Shown here: piece by piece, positions 45,811-54,422 of the stretch | How the letters are laid out: each line of letters starts with the position of its first letter | How positions within the stretch are numbered: the first letter of the stretch is position 1 | Assembly (NCBI GenBank): GCA_963790585.1 | Contig: CAWBOY010000001.1 | Coordinates: 744,001-808,000, forward strand | DNA: 64,000 bases | Origin: CAWBOY01 sp963790585 | GTDB lineage: Bacteria > Planctomycetota > Planctomycetia > Gemmatales > Gemmataceae | Direction of reading: 5' to 3' | Program-made: the position numbers and the translations under genes | Notes under the pieces: generated by a model | Told to the model about the DNA's origin: nothing | Seen by the model: the letters and a program-made list of their open reading frames with translations, nothing else | The model's database searches: none

Positions 45811-47552
45811 GGTTTGGCGCCCTCCCCCTGTCGTAACGAAACCGTGCGATCGGCCAAGCCGCCCGGAAACTGCTCCTTCGTGCCGTCGGGCCAGAAAACG
45901 AGAATCGAATCGTAGCGTGCTTCGGAACCGAGGCCAAAAAATGCGAGCGGCGAACCGCTGGAAACATAGCTTTGCGCGGGATTGATAATCCTTAGCCATT
46001 GCTTCTGGCCGGCATGTACGATCACCTCCGCGCCGTAGGCGTCGCGCTTGTACCGCGGATCGATCGCCCGCACTTTGAGCCAATGGCCGCGGTCGGGAGC
46101 GACGTTGCGGAAAAGGCGGGCGCGATTGCCGATGGTGGTCACGAGCAGGTCCGGTGCGCCATCGTCATTGAAGTCTTCGCAGATCAAGCCGCGCGCGAGG
46201 TTCCAGTCGCCACAAAAGGCGGGGTTGGAGGTCGAAATGTCACGAAACTTGCCGGTGCCGTCGTTGGCCAAGATCTGGTTTTTCTCAGCATAAGTTTCCC
46301 AAAAGCCGAGCTTCGTTTGCGTGGCCGAGCCGCCACGGAAGACACGACCATTGACAATCGCCAGATCAAGAAAGCCATCGAGATTGAAATCGGCCATCAG
46401 CGTGCCGAAACCGGTGCCGCGCCAGCGCGTCGCGGTGAGACCGGTCTCGACGGTGCGATCGCGGAATTGGCCGCGCGGCCCTTGCTTCCAGAGGGTGTTG
46501 GTCTCGCTGCCCAGATGAGTGACGTAGAGATCCAGCATCCCCGTATTGCTCGTATCGCCGACGGCGACGCCCATGCCGGCAAAGGCCTTGCCCATTGCCG
46601 TGTAGGCCACGTTGCGCGACACGGCTTCGTCGATGAATGTGCCGTTTTTTTGGTTGATCCAGAGCCGATTGGGCGTGCCGTCGTTGGCGACAAAGATGTC
46701 TGGCCAGCGATCGCCGTTGAAATCTGCGACGACGACGCCGAGCCCGGGGCCGGCGATGCGGCCGACGCCGGACGCGAAACTCACGTCTTCAAAGCGGACG
46801 CGCGCGGCCGGCTTGCCATCCTTGGCCGCGATCGCGCCGAGGTTGCGATAGAGTTTACTACAGGTCCCCGGAAAGTTAATCGGCCCGCAGAAATCGCGGA
46901 TCCCCTCCGGCGAAAAGCATTCCTTCTTTGGGTCATGGTCGAGATAGTTGACCACGAAGAGGTCAAGCAAGCCGTCGCGATTATAGTCTAAAAAAGCCGC
47001 CGAGACGCCCCACTGCGGGTTGCTCAGACCTGACTCCGCGGTGACATCCTCGAAATGACCATTGCCCTTATTGAGAAAGAGCCGGATGCCGCCATATTGG
47101 GTGAGCAGCACGTCCGGTAAGCCGTCGTTGTTGACATCGCCGACGGCGACACCGGTGTTGTAGCCCGCCACATCAAGGCCAGAGCCGATCGTTACGTCTT
47201 TGAGTTTGCCGTCCGGAAGTCGTTTGTAAAGCCGGTTGACGGATTTCGAGTTCGGGCCGGCCATGTTGACGAGATAGATGTAAATGGTGCCATCCATCTC
47301 GTGGATTACACCGCCACCCGAACCCATCATCTGCGGCGTAAAATAAGAGTCCGTCGGTCCGGGATCGTGGATGAAATCGAGGCCGACAGCGTCGCTCACG
47401 TCCTCGAGCCAGGCAGGTTCGGCCTTTTTATCAGCAGCTGGAGAATCTTCCACTTGTCGCTGCTCACTGCGATAACAGCTACAAATGCCCAGTAGGAAGA
47501 TAGCGAGGAACAAAGAATGGAAGCAGGCGGCCCGCCTTGAGGAGAGAATCAT
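45807..47552 (-). CDS. CRTAC1 (FG-GAP/ASPIC-UnbV) lipoprotein
   Basis: This 581-residue protein has a lipoprotein-type signal (FLAIFLLGICSC; lipobox LGIC). FG-GAP/VCBS calcium-binding repeats follow (VGDVNNDGLPDVLLT, LDYNRDGLLDLFVV, ADFNGDRWPDIFVA, ADFNLDGFLDLAIV, EDFNDDGAPDLLVT), and an ASPIC/UnbV C-terminal domain (YGAEVIVHAGQKQWLRIINPAQSYVSSGSP, YDSILVFWPDG). It is the first gene of a pair with the TPR membrane protein. It is likely displayed on the outer face of the membrane; no enzymatic activity is known for the family. Confidence 0.9.
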   Translation of the reverse strand: MILSSRRAACFHSLFLAIFLLGICSCYRSEQRQVEDSPAADKKAEPAWLEDVSDAVGLDFIHDPGPTDSYFTPQMMGSGGGVIHEMDGTIYIYLVNMAGPNSKSVNRLYKRLPDGKLKDVTIGSGLDVAGYNTGVAVGDVNNDGLPDVLLTQYGGIRLFLNKGNGHFEDVTAESGLSNPQWGVSAAFLDYNRDGLLDLFVVNYLDHDPKKECFSPEGIRDFCGPINFPGTCSKLYRNLGAIAAKDGKPAARVRFEDVSFASGVGRIAGPGLGVVVADFNGDRWPDIFVANDGTPNRLWINQKNGTFIDEAVSRNVAYTAMGKAFAGMGVAVGDTSNTGMLDLYVTHLGSETNTLWKQGPRGQFRDRTVETGLTATRWRGTGFGTLMADFNLDGFLDLAIVNGRVFRGGSATQTKLGFWETYAEKNQILANDGTGKFRDISTSNPAFCGDWNLARGLICEDFNDDGAPDLLVTTIGNRARLFRNVAPDRGHWLKVRAIDPRYKRDAYGAEVIVHAGQKQWLRIINPAQSYVSSGSPLAFFGLGSEARYDSILVFWPDGTKEQFPGGLADRTVSLRQGEGAKP

Positions 47553-47651
47553 GGCGCTCGCACGATTAGAGTAAACGCAAAAGGGCCAAATGGCTTTGGC
47601 TATTGTACACGAAGCTCAGAAGAACCGCTGGATGAAGAAGCGGAAAAGCAA

Positions 47652-47684
47652 CTGGCGCCCCAAGATCGATCTCGGGCGCGCCAG
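47652..47684 (-). terminator. Intrinsic terminator after first twin DUF1559 gene
   Basis: On the minus strand a GC-rich stem formed by CTGGCG/CGCCAG plus CCC/GGG (47652-47660 with 47674-47684, two-base bulge) is followed by GCTTTTCC. It is the counterpart of the cleaner terminator at 49049-49086. Confidence 0.65.
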
Positions 47685-47755
47685 CTGTAAATCGGAGCCG
47701 ATTTGATACTGCCGCCAAGCACATTACGCTGGCGGTGACAAAGGAATCATTGACG

Positions 47756-48598
47756 CTATGGCATCGGCACAACGGTCTTATTGTTCCAGGCCAGAAGGTT
47801 GCTCAGGTAAGCGTAGTTGTAAGGAATCATACGCGTCGATCCATCGCAGAACAGGAACGGGCACGCGCCGTCATAAGGCGAACCCCAGTTGTTGCCGTAG
47901 TTTACGCCAACGGTGTCCTGGTAGATGCTTGTACCCCCACGGCCGGAGCCGCCGTAGCCGCCCTGGTAGAGGTTTTCGTCCCAGCCGCTGCTACTCGTGT
48001 TGCCGTACGTGTTCGGGTCCATCGACTTTTCGCCGACGATGATGACATTCGACGTTCCGGCCTGCTGCGTAATGGTCGACATCGTCATGGCGACAGCTTG
48101 GTTGCCAAAGCTGTTGGTGTTGATGTTGTAATCCATATACGGGCCGTTGTAGGCGGCGTGATTTCCAACGCCGTTGCCGCCGTTGGTGCTGTAACCGAGC
48201 CGGCCACGACCTGGATCGAGCAACGTCTTGATAGCCACGGTCGGAAGCGCTGTGGAAGAAGCGTTGTTGGCGACCAGCGTGATGACGGAGTTGTAGATGT
48301 TGCCCTGTTCGATCTCCGGCAGGATCTGGAAGGCCCAATTCCATTGCGTGGCGGGGACAGGATTGACATTGGGATTCGACCCATTGTCGGGCAGACGATG
48401 ATTGACGTCGTGGTAATTCTGAATGGCGATGCCGAGTTGCTTGAGGTTATTCAAGCTTTGGCTGCGTGATGCGGCGGACCGCACCTTTTGGATGGCGGGC
48501 AGCAGCAAGCCGATGAGCACGGCGATGATGGCGATGACCACCAAAAGCTCGATCAGCGTGAAGCCGAGCCCTTTGCGTCGAATCAGACGTACTAACAT
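47756..48598 (-). CDS. DUF1559 prepilin-like protein, twin copy A
   Basis: This 280-residue protein has the prepilin N-terminus KGLGFTLIELLVVIAIIAVLIGLLLPAIQKV, NNLKQLGIAIQNYHDVNHRLPDNG, a glycine/tyrosine/asparagine-rich centre (SSGWDENLYQGGYGGSGRGG) and a C-terminal CPFLFCDGSTRMIPYNYAY, where the usual H-X9-DG motif is reduced to CDGSTRMI. It is nearly identical to the gene at 49154-49999, and the similarity extends into both flanks, so the pair arose by a recent tandem duplication. Its own promoter region (48599-49153) separates the copies. Confidence 0.92.
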   Translation of the reverse strand: MLVRLIRRKGLGFTLIELLVVIAIIAVLIGLLLPAIQKVRSAASRSQSLNNLKQLGIAIQNYHDVNHRLPDNGSNPNVNPVPATQWNWAFQILPEIEQGNIYNSVITLVANNASSTALPTVAIKTLLDPGRGRLGYSTNGGNGVGNHAAYNGPYMDYNINTNSFGNQAVAMTMSTITQQAGTSNVIIVGEKSMDPNTYGNTSSSGWDENLYQGGYGGSGRGGTSIYQDTVGVNYGNNWGSPYDGACPFLFCDGSTRMIPYNYAYLSNLLAWNNKTVVPMP

Positions 48599-49153
48599 GG
48601 AGAGCCCTCAAAAAAAGAAAAAGTGAGAAAGGGGACACGCAAGGACGCACCAAGCCAGAATAGGCTTGAATGAGTTTGCCAGCCTTAAAACATTTGAAGA
48701 CAGGATGTTACGGCAGCGGAGAGAAACCCTGCTTCAAAAAATCGAGGCAGATACCCAATGTTCCACGACATGGCCGAAAGGCCGGAACATTCTACTAATT
48801 AAGATACTCTCATCTATGGTATGCCTCTTTCATACTCGATGCAAATGTTAAGTTCAAGGGAATTGTTAAAAAAAGGCGGACGGGGTAGTTTCTTCCGACA
48901 TGGTAGTGTGCGGGTCATCGCGATCCGGTGGAATGACAGGGCTTGGCCGTGAAGGTTCGTGACCTCGTCTGGAGCGAGGCCGATGCACACAGCAAGCAAG
49001 AAAAACAGAGTTGAAAAAGGAGCTGAAAAAGAGGTTACCGAAAAAAGCAGCTGGCGCTCCCGAGATGATTCTTGGGAGCGCCAGCTGGAGGTCGAGCCGA
49101 TTTGGTATCGCCGCCAGGCACATACCCTGGCAGCGATAGAAGAATTAATGACC
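48599..49153. other. Spacer between the twin DUF1559 genes
   Basis: No gene is supported. It contains the terminator of copy B (49049-49086) and the promoter side of copy A. An A-rich tract just 5' of each start (AAAAAAGAAAAAG on the plus strand) is shared by both copies. Confidence 0.55.
49049..49086 (-). terminator. Intrinsic terminator after second twin DUF1559 gene
   Basis: AGCTGGCGCTCCC (49049-49061) and GGGAGCGCCAGCT (49074-49086) form a perfect 13-bp stem. Read on the minus strand the stem is followed by GCTTTTTTCGG, giving a classical hairpin-plus-T-run terminator 68 bases after the gene's stop. Confidence 0.85.
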
Positions 49154-49999
49154 TTATGGCATTGGCACAACGGTTTTGTTGTTCCAGGCCAACAGGTTAG
49201 CCATGTAAGCGTAGTTGTAAGGAATCATACGCGTCGATCCATCGCAGAACAGGAACGGGCAGGCACCATCATATGGCGAACCCCAGTTGTTGCCGTAGTT
49301 TACGCCAACGGTGTCCTGGTAAATCGCAGTACCCCCACGACCAGAACCGCCGTAGCCACCCTGGTAGAGGTTTTCATCCCAGCCGCTGCTGCTCGTGTTG
49401 CCGTAGGTGTTCGGGTCCATGGACTTTTCGCCGACGATGACAACATTCGAGGTTCCAGCTTGCTGCGTGATGGTCGACATCGTCATAGCGACAGCCTGGT
49501 TGCCAAAGCTGTTGGTGTTGATGTTGTAATCCATGTACGGGCCGTTGTAAGCAAAGCCGCGATTGCCGACGCTGCTGCCGCCGTTGGTGCTATAGCCGAG
49601 ACGGCCACGACCTGGATCTAGCAACGTCTTGATTGCAACGGTCGGGAGAGCCGTAGCCGAGGCGTTGTTGGCGACCAGCGTGATGACGGAGTTGTAGATG
49701 TTGCCTTGTTCGATTTCCGGCAGGATCTGGAAGGCCCAATTCCATTGTTGCGCCGGGACCGGATAGACGTTGGGATTAGCCCCATTGTCCGGCAGACGAT
49801 TGTTGACGTCATGGTATGCCTGAATGGCAATGCCGATTTGCTTGAGGTTATTCAAGCTTTGGCTGCGGGATGCGGCGGACCGCACCTTCTGGATGGCGGG
49901 CAGCAGCAAGCCGATGAGCACGGCGATGATGGCGATGACCACCAAAAGCTCGATCAGCGTGAAGCCGAGCCCCTTGCGTCGAAAGAGACGTACTAACAT
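49154..49999 (-). CDS. DUF1559 prepilin-like protein, twin copy B
   Basis: This 281-residue tandem duplicate of the gene at 47756-48598 shares the prepilin start (MLVRLFRRKGLGFTLIELL) and the entire Gly/Tyr/Asn-rich C-terminal half. Differences cluster in QIGIAIQAYHDVNNRLPDNGANP and GGSSVGNRGFAYNG. The ATG at 49999 is preferred over an upstream GTG at 50047, because the next copy starts at the same homologous position. Function is presumed structural, as for other DUF1559 proteins. Confidence 0.92.
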   Translation of the reverse strand: MLVRLFRRKGLGFTLIELLVVIAIIAVLIGLLLPAIQKVRSAASRSQSLNNLKQIGIAIQAYHDVNNRLPDNGANPNVYPVPAQQWNWAFQILPEIEQGNIYNSVITLVANNASATALPTVAIKTLLDPGRGRLGYSTNGGSSVGNRGFAYNGPYMDYNINTNSFGNQAVAMTMSTITQQAGTSNVVIVGEKSMDPNTYGNTSSSGWDENLYQGGYGGSGRGGTAIYQDTVGVNYGNNWGSPYDGACPFLFCDGSTRMIPYNYAYMANLLAWNNKTVVPMP

Positions 50000-50523
50000 G
50001 GAGAGTCCCCGTAAAAAAGAAAAAAAGTGAGAAAGCGCACAAGTCAATCAAGCACCGAGCCAAATCAGGCTTCGATGATTATGCCTAGCTCAGCTCAATG
50101 GAATTTAGGATGAGACGGAGGCACTAAGGTATCCTGCTTCAAACGGATTCGCAGACAACAGGGCACGATCTAAACTAGGGCCGAAAGGCCACACCATTCC
50201 AAAAATTAAGAAAAACTAATGAGAATTCCTCATAGACTGGCTGCCTAACATTAAGCGCGGACTTGATTTAGGAGCTCTCATCAACGATATACTACTTAAT
50301 ACTCGATGTTGGAATGAAGTTCAAGGGAATAACCAAAAAAGCATTGCCATTAGTTTTTTGAGATCTCATTAGGCGATTGTTAGTCGAGGTCTGTCTTTCA
50401 AAGGGACACTCGGCGAACGCGCAACGCCTTCGAGAATGTCGTTATTGCGTCATTTGACGCTTTGTCGGGCGTGGCAATGGATAGTCGCGACCTCGTCATA
50501 GGTACGCCGCACTGTGTGGTCGG
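50000..50523. other. Gene-free stretch upstream of twin DUF1559 copy B
   Basis: No coding region is supported on either strand. The left part must hold the promoter and leader of copy B; the right part is the 3' flank of the lipoprotein gene. I see no terminator-like hairpin of note. Confidence 0.45.
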
Positions 50524-50985
50524 TCACTTGGTGACGCTCTTGTTCGCGAGATCGATTGTTATGGTCTGAGTTTCAGGCTCCTTCCCTATATCGACCGTAA
50601 GTTGCGATTTCGTGGCGGAAAAAGGATCGAACGCTTTGTCCATGAGCTTTTTCCGGTTTTCGACTCCAGGCGTCCCCATATACGGCTGGCAAGTCACCAC
50701 CACTTTGTAGCTGCCCGGTGGGATTCCCTTACCTTCAATCCCTTTCAACGTAAAGGTCAGGCTCGTTGAGTCGATCTTCGCATCACCCGCGGTGGTCTTG
50801 GCGTCGAGAGTGGTAGGGAGCAGAGCTACCGTCAGCTCATCTGCTTTTTCAACAGTAAAGCCTTTGGGCGGGATCATTTTGCCGGTGACCTTAACGGCTG
50901 GTCCTCCTGAGCAGCCGGCAAGGACCAAAGCGCATAAAAGAGCGCCAAGACCAAGAAAGAAGCGAATTCGTAATACAGCACTCAT
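50524..50985 (-). CDS. Small putative lipoprotein of unknown function
   Basis: This 153-residue protein has a lipoprotein signal (FFLGLGALLCALVLAGCSGG; lipobox LAGC). The mature part is a single beta-rich domain beginning PAVKVTGKMIPPKGFTVEKADELTVALLP, with IPPGSYKVVVTCQPYMG, resembling the carboxypeptidase-regulatory-like or transthyretin-like lipoproteins common in planctomycetes (GKVTxxGKP type), though the match is loose. The ATG at 50985 gives the shortest plausible signal peptide. It is divergent from the multihaem cytochrome gene. Confidence 0.7.
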   Translation of the reverse strand: MSAVLRIRFFLGLGALLCALVLAGCSGGPAVKVTGKMIPPKGFTVEKADELTVALLPTTLDAKTTAGDAKIDSTSLTFTLKGIEGKGIPPGSYKVVVTCQPYMGTPGVENRKKLMDKAFDPFSATKSQLTVDIGKEPETQTITIDLANKSVTK

Positions 50986-51290
50986 GGAATCAGCTCTTGA
51001 AGTAGAGGGAAAACAATGGAAAATCGCTGGCACTTCTAGCTTTTCGACACCTCACGCCGATTTACGGCAATCTACACATTTAACGGACATACCCTAGGAA
51101 AAGTAGCCGATTTTGCAAAATTGTGCTGCGAAATCTGTGAATATGTTGACCCTAACACCCTAACCCCAGGGCTCGCCTATGGGCTCTTGGCTAGGCAAGG
51201 ATGGCGCAAACACCATCACAGATTGCAAAACGATGCTAGTCTAGCTTAAATCCAATCACGACTCCCCTCTCCCGAGCTGATGGTGTTTTG

Positions 51291-54200
51291 ATGACGCGTT
51301 CCGGTCGATCCAAATACGTCCCTACGGTGGGGCCCTGGCTTCGAGCGTTGCTTTACCTCATTTTCGGGGCATTCGCTGTGTTGGGGGCAACGGGAGCCTA
51401 TCTCGGCGTCATCGCGTTTTTGAATTGGGCTGATAGCTCCCGGTTCTATACGACGCCCTTCACTTTCTGGATGTTTCTTGCCCACTGCGCAATCGGCGTT
51501 GTTGCCCTTGTGCCGTACTTTGTTTTTGGGTTCGCACACCTGGCGACGGCCTGGCGCAGGCCAAACCGAGTGGCCGTTCGGCTCGGGTTGCTCCTGTTTG
51601 TATTGGGTGCTTTGGTCGTCTTCACCGGGCTGGCTCTGTTTCAATTAGAGGGGCTGCCGCAGCTTCAAACGCGCAGCGTGGGGCGGCTGGTCACTTACTT
51701 CGCTCATATCGGTTTGCCGTTTCTCTGTGTCTACGTTTACATCGCCCATCGTCGCGCCGGGCCCAAGATCCGCTGGCGCTGGGCCAAGGCCTGGGCCATC
51801 GGCGTCGGGCTTTTCGTCGCGGCGCTGGCTGCCTTCCATTTTTTCGACCCGCGCGGCTACTTTCACGAAGGCCCGGCCGAGGGCATGCAGTATTTCTATC
51901 CCTCCGAAGCGCGAACCGTCACCGGCAAGTTCATCCCTGCCCAATCGCTTATGATGGACGAATACTGCCGCAAATGCCACCAGGACATCTATAGCGACCA
52001 TCTACACTCCGCCCACAAATTCAGCTCCTTCAATAATCCGCCCTATCTTTTTAGCGTCCGCGAAACACGCGCCGTCTCTCTCAAACGCGACGGCAACGTG
52101 AATGCCTCACGTTGGTGCGCCGGCTGCCATGATCCGGCTCCGTTTTTCAGCGGCGCCTTCAATGACCCCAATTTCGACGACGAGAAACACCCGACCGCTC
52201 ACGCCGGCATCACCTGCGTAAGCTGCCATTCAATCACGCATATCAACAGCCCAATCGGCAACGCCGCCTACACAATCGAAGAACCCGAACATTACCCCTT
52301 CGCCTTTAGCGACAATGCCGCTCTTCAATGGATCAATAATCAGCTCATTAAGGCCAAGCCAGATCTGCACAAAAGAACCTTCCTCAAGCCGCTGCACAAG
52401 TCCGCGGAGTTCTGCTCGACCTGCCACAAGGTCCACCTGCCGGTGGCGCTAAACCATTACAAGGACTTCCTGCGCGGCCAAAATCATTATGACTCGTTCG
52501 TCCTGAGCGGCATGGGCAACGGCTCGCGCAGCTTTTATTTTCCGCCCAAGGCCAAGGAAAACTGCGCTGCCTGCCATATGCCGTTGACGCCGAGCGCCAG
52601 CGATCCCGTGGCGCGGATTCGGGACGAAAGCGGTTTGAAAACGGTCAAAAGCCATCAATTTCTCGGTGGCAATACCGGCCTGCCGTTCCTGCTTCTGCAA
52701 GATGAACGATTCCGACATCTGAAGCCCGGCCTGGAAAAAGGGATTGAGGCGGAAGCCGGCTTTCTGCGCGGCGTCGACCCTGACGGGAAGGACAAGCCGC
52801 TACGTATCGACCTCTTTGGCATCAAGACCTTCAAAGCCGACGGCACCGTGGACGATGAAACGCTGGTCGCTCCCCTTCGGCCCAAGATGCCGGCGCTGAA
52901 GCCCGGCCAAACGTATCTGGTCGAAGTCGTGATTCGCACGCTCAATGTCGGCCATCATTTTTCGCAGGGGACTGTCGATTCCAATGAAATCTGGGTCGAC
53001 TTCGCAGCCAAAGCGGGCGACCGCATTATCGGCAGGAGCGGCGCTCTCGCCGGGCTGGACGACTCGGGGCCGGTGGACGAATGGTCGCATTTTATCAACG
53101 TCCTCATGCTCGACCGTGACGGTAATCGCATCAATCGCCGCAATCCTCAGGACATCTTCACTCCGCTCTACGACCATCAAATCGCCCCGGGCACGGGACA
53201 GGTCGTTCACTATCGACTCGAAGTCCCCAAAGACGTGGTGGCCCCGATCGAATTGAACGTCCGCGTTCGCTATCGGAAGTTTGATTACGAGTACATGAAA
53301 CTGGTCTACGAGAAGAAACCCGTGCCCAAGCTGCCGATCGTCGACATGGCGGTCGACCGGATCATCTTGCCTATCGAAGGAGTTGCCGGAACTCTGCCGG
53401 ACAAGCAAGAATCGCCTATAAAGATCGGCTGGCAGCGCTGGAATGACTACGGGATCGGCTGCCTTCTCGAAGGTGGAGTCGGCAACAAGAAGGGCAATCT
53501 CCGTCAAGCCGAGGCCGCGTTCCGCCAGCTATTGACGCTTGGGGCAAAGGATGCCCTAGCACACGGCCATCTCAACCTGGCCCGCGTCTTCTACGAGCAA
53601 GGCAGATTCGCCGAAGCGACCACGGCGCTAAATGACGCTCGTTCCGACGAACCGCCGGCTCCGTGGTGGACGCTCGCCTGGTTTTCGGGACTCGTATCTC
53701 TTGAAAATTCGACAGCGGCTGATCTCGACGCGGCCATCGTCCATTTCGAGACAATCGTCGACCCCGCCAAGCAACCGACCGACCGCAACTTCAACTTCAC
53801 CAAGGACTACGTCGTTCTGGCCCGGCTCGGGAACACGTTGTTCAAGCGGGCGCAGATGGAAAGTGATCGACCGGAGGCAGAACGGATGCTGCTCCTTCGC
53901 GCCGTCGCCGCCTATGAAAAGGCTTTGGACGTCGATCCCGAGGATGTCGAAACTCATTTCGGCCTCTATCAGAGTTACGCGCGCCTCGGCTTGAATAGCC
54001 CCGACCGACCGTCCACCGTCGCCACGCCTGTTGTCGATGAGCAGTTGTTAGCACAGAGCCGCTTCGCGGCCGATGCCAAGCAAACGGTCGCGAAGCGCAT
54101 CGAAGCGGCGTTACAGCTGGGGAACGCCCTGACCATCTTTGGCCGGCAGCCTCCCGACCCCAAGGCGCCGAAACTCCCGGTTCTCCGGCTGCTCGGCGCA

Positions 54201-54416
54201 CAGCTACGTGCCACCTATCACGCGGAGAAGAACGACGAAGTCCGTTCCGCGCTGGCAACCGCACTGGGCCATCTGCATCGTGAGCTGCACACGATTTACA
54301 AGGTCGATGAACACGCGCGCGCTCGCGCTACCGAAATTTATCGCGCGAGCCATCCCGCGGCGAACGCCGCGGCGGAGGCGATTGTCATTTATCCGACGCG
54401 ACTCGATAGGCGTTAA
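51291..54416 (+). CDS. Membrane multihaem cytochrome c with TPR tail
   Basis: This 1041-residue fusion starts with five hydrophobic helices (about 18-190) that contain several in-membrane histidines (FLAHCAIGV, YFAHIGLPF, YIAHRRAG), reminiscent of a diheme cytochrome b. Five CxxCH haem sites follow: CRKCH (about 225), CAGCH (276), CVSCH (308), CSTCH (374) and CAACH (424), in a NapC/c554-like arrangement. Next is a beta-rich region (about 510-700), and finally TPR-like repeats (about 730-920: AEAAFRQLLTLGAKDALAHGHLNLARVFYEQGRFAEATTAL). The whole probably moves electrons across the membrane, with the haem domain outside. The partner enzyme is not in the window. ATG 51291 is used; a TTG sits directly before. 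Confidence 0.85.
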   Translation: MTRSGRSKYVPTVGPWLRALLYLIFGAFAVLGATGAYLGVIAFLNWADSSRFYTTPFTFWMFLAHCAIGVVALVPYFVFGFAHLATAWRRPNRVAVRLGLLLFVLGALVVFTGLALFQLEGLPQLQTRSVGRLVTYFAHIGLPFLCVYVYIAHRRAGPKIRWRWAKAWAIGVGLFVAALAAFHFFDPRGYFHEGPAEGMQYFYPSEARTVTGKFIPAQSLMMDEYCRKCHQDIYSDHLHSAHKFSSFNNPPYLFSVRETRAVSLKRDGNVNASRWCAGCHDPAPFFSGAFNDPNFDDEKHPTAHAGITCVSCHSITHINSPIGNAAYTIEEPEHYPFAFSDNAALQWINNQLIKAKPDLHKRTFLKPLHKSAEFCSTCHKVHLPVALNHYKDFLRGQNHYDSFVLSGMGNGSRSFYFPPKAKENCAACHMPLTPSASDPVARIRDESGLKTVKSHQFLGGNTGLPFLLLQDERFRHLKPGLEKGIEAEAGFLRGVDPDGKDKPLRIDLFGIKTFKADGTVDDETLVAPLRPKMPALKPGQTYLVEVVIRTLNVGHHFSQGTVDSNEIWVDFAAKAGDRIIGRSGALAGLDDSGPVDEWSHFINVLMLDRDGNRINRRNPQDIFTPLYDHQIAPGTGQVVHYRLEVPKDVVAPIELNVRVRYRKFDYEYMKLVYEKKPVPKLPIVDMAVDRIILPIEGVAGTLPDKQESPIKIGWQRWNDYGIGCLLEGGVGNKKGNLRQAEAAFRQLLTLGAKDALAHGHLNLARVFYEQGRFAEATTALNDARSDEPPAPWWTLAWFSGLVSLENSTAADLDAAIVHFETIVDPAKQPTDRNFNFTKDYVVLARLGNTLFKRAQMESDRPEAERMLLLRAVAAYEKALDVDPEDVETHFGLYQSYARLGLNSPDRPSTVATPVVDEQLLAQSRFAADAKQTVAKRIEAALQLGNALTIFGRQPPDPKAPKLPVLRLLGAQLRATYHAEKNDEVRSALATALGHLHRELHTIYKVDEHARARATEIYRASHPAANAAAEAIVIYPTRLDRR

Positions 54417-54422
54417 AGAAAT

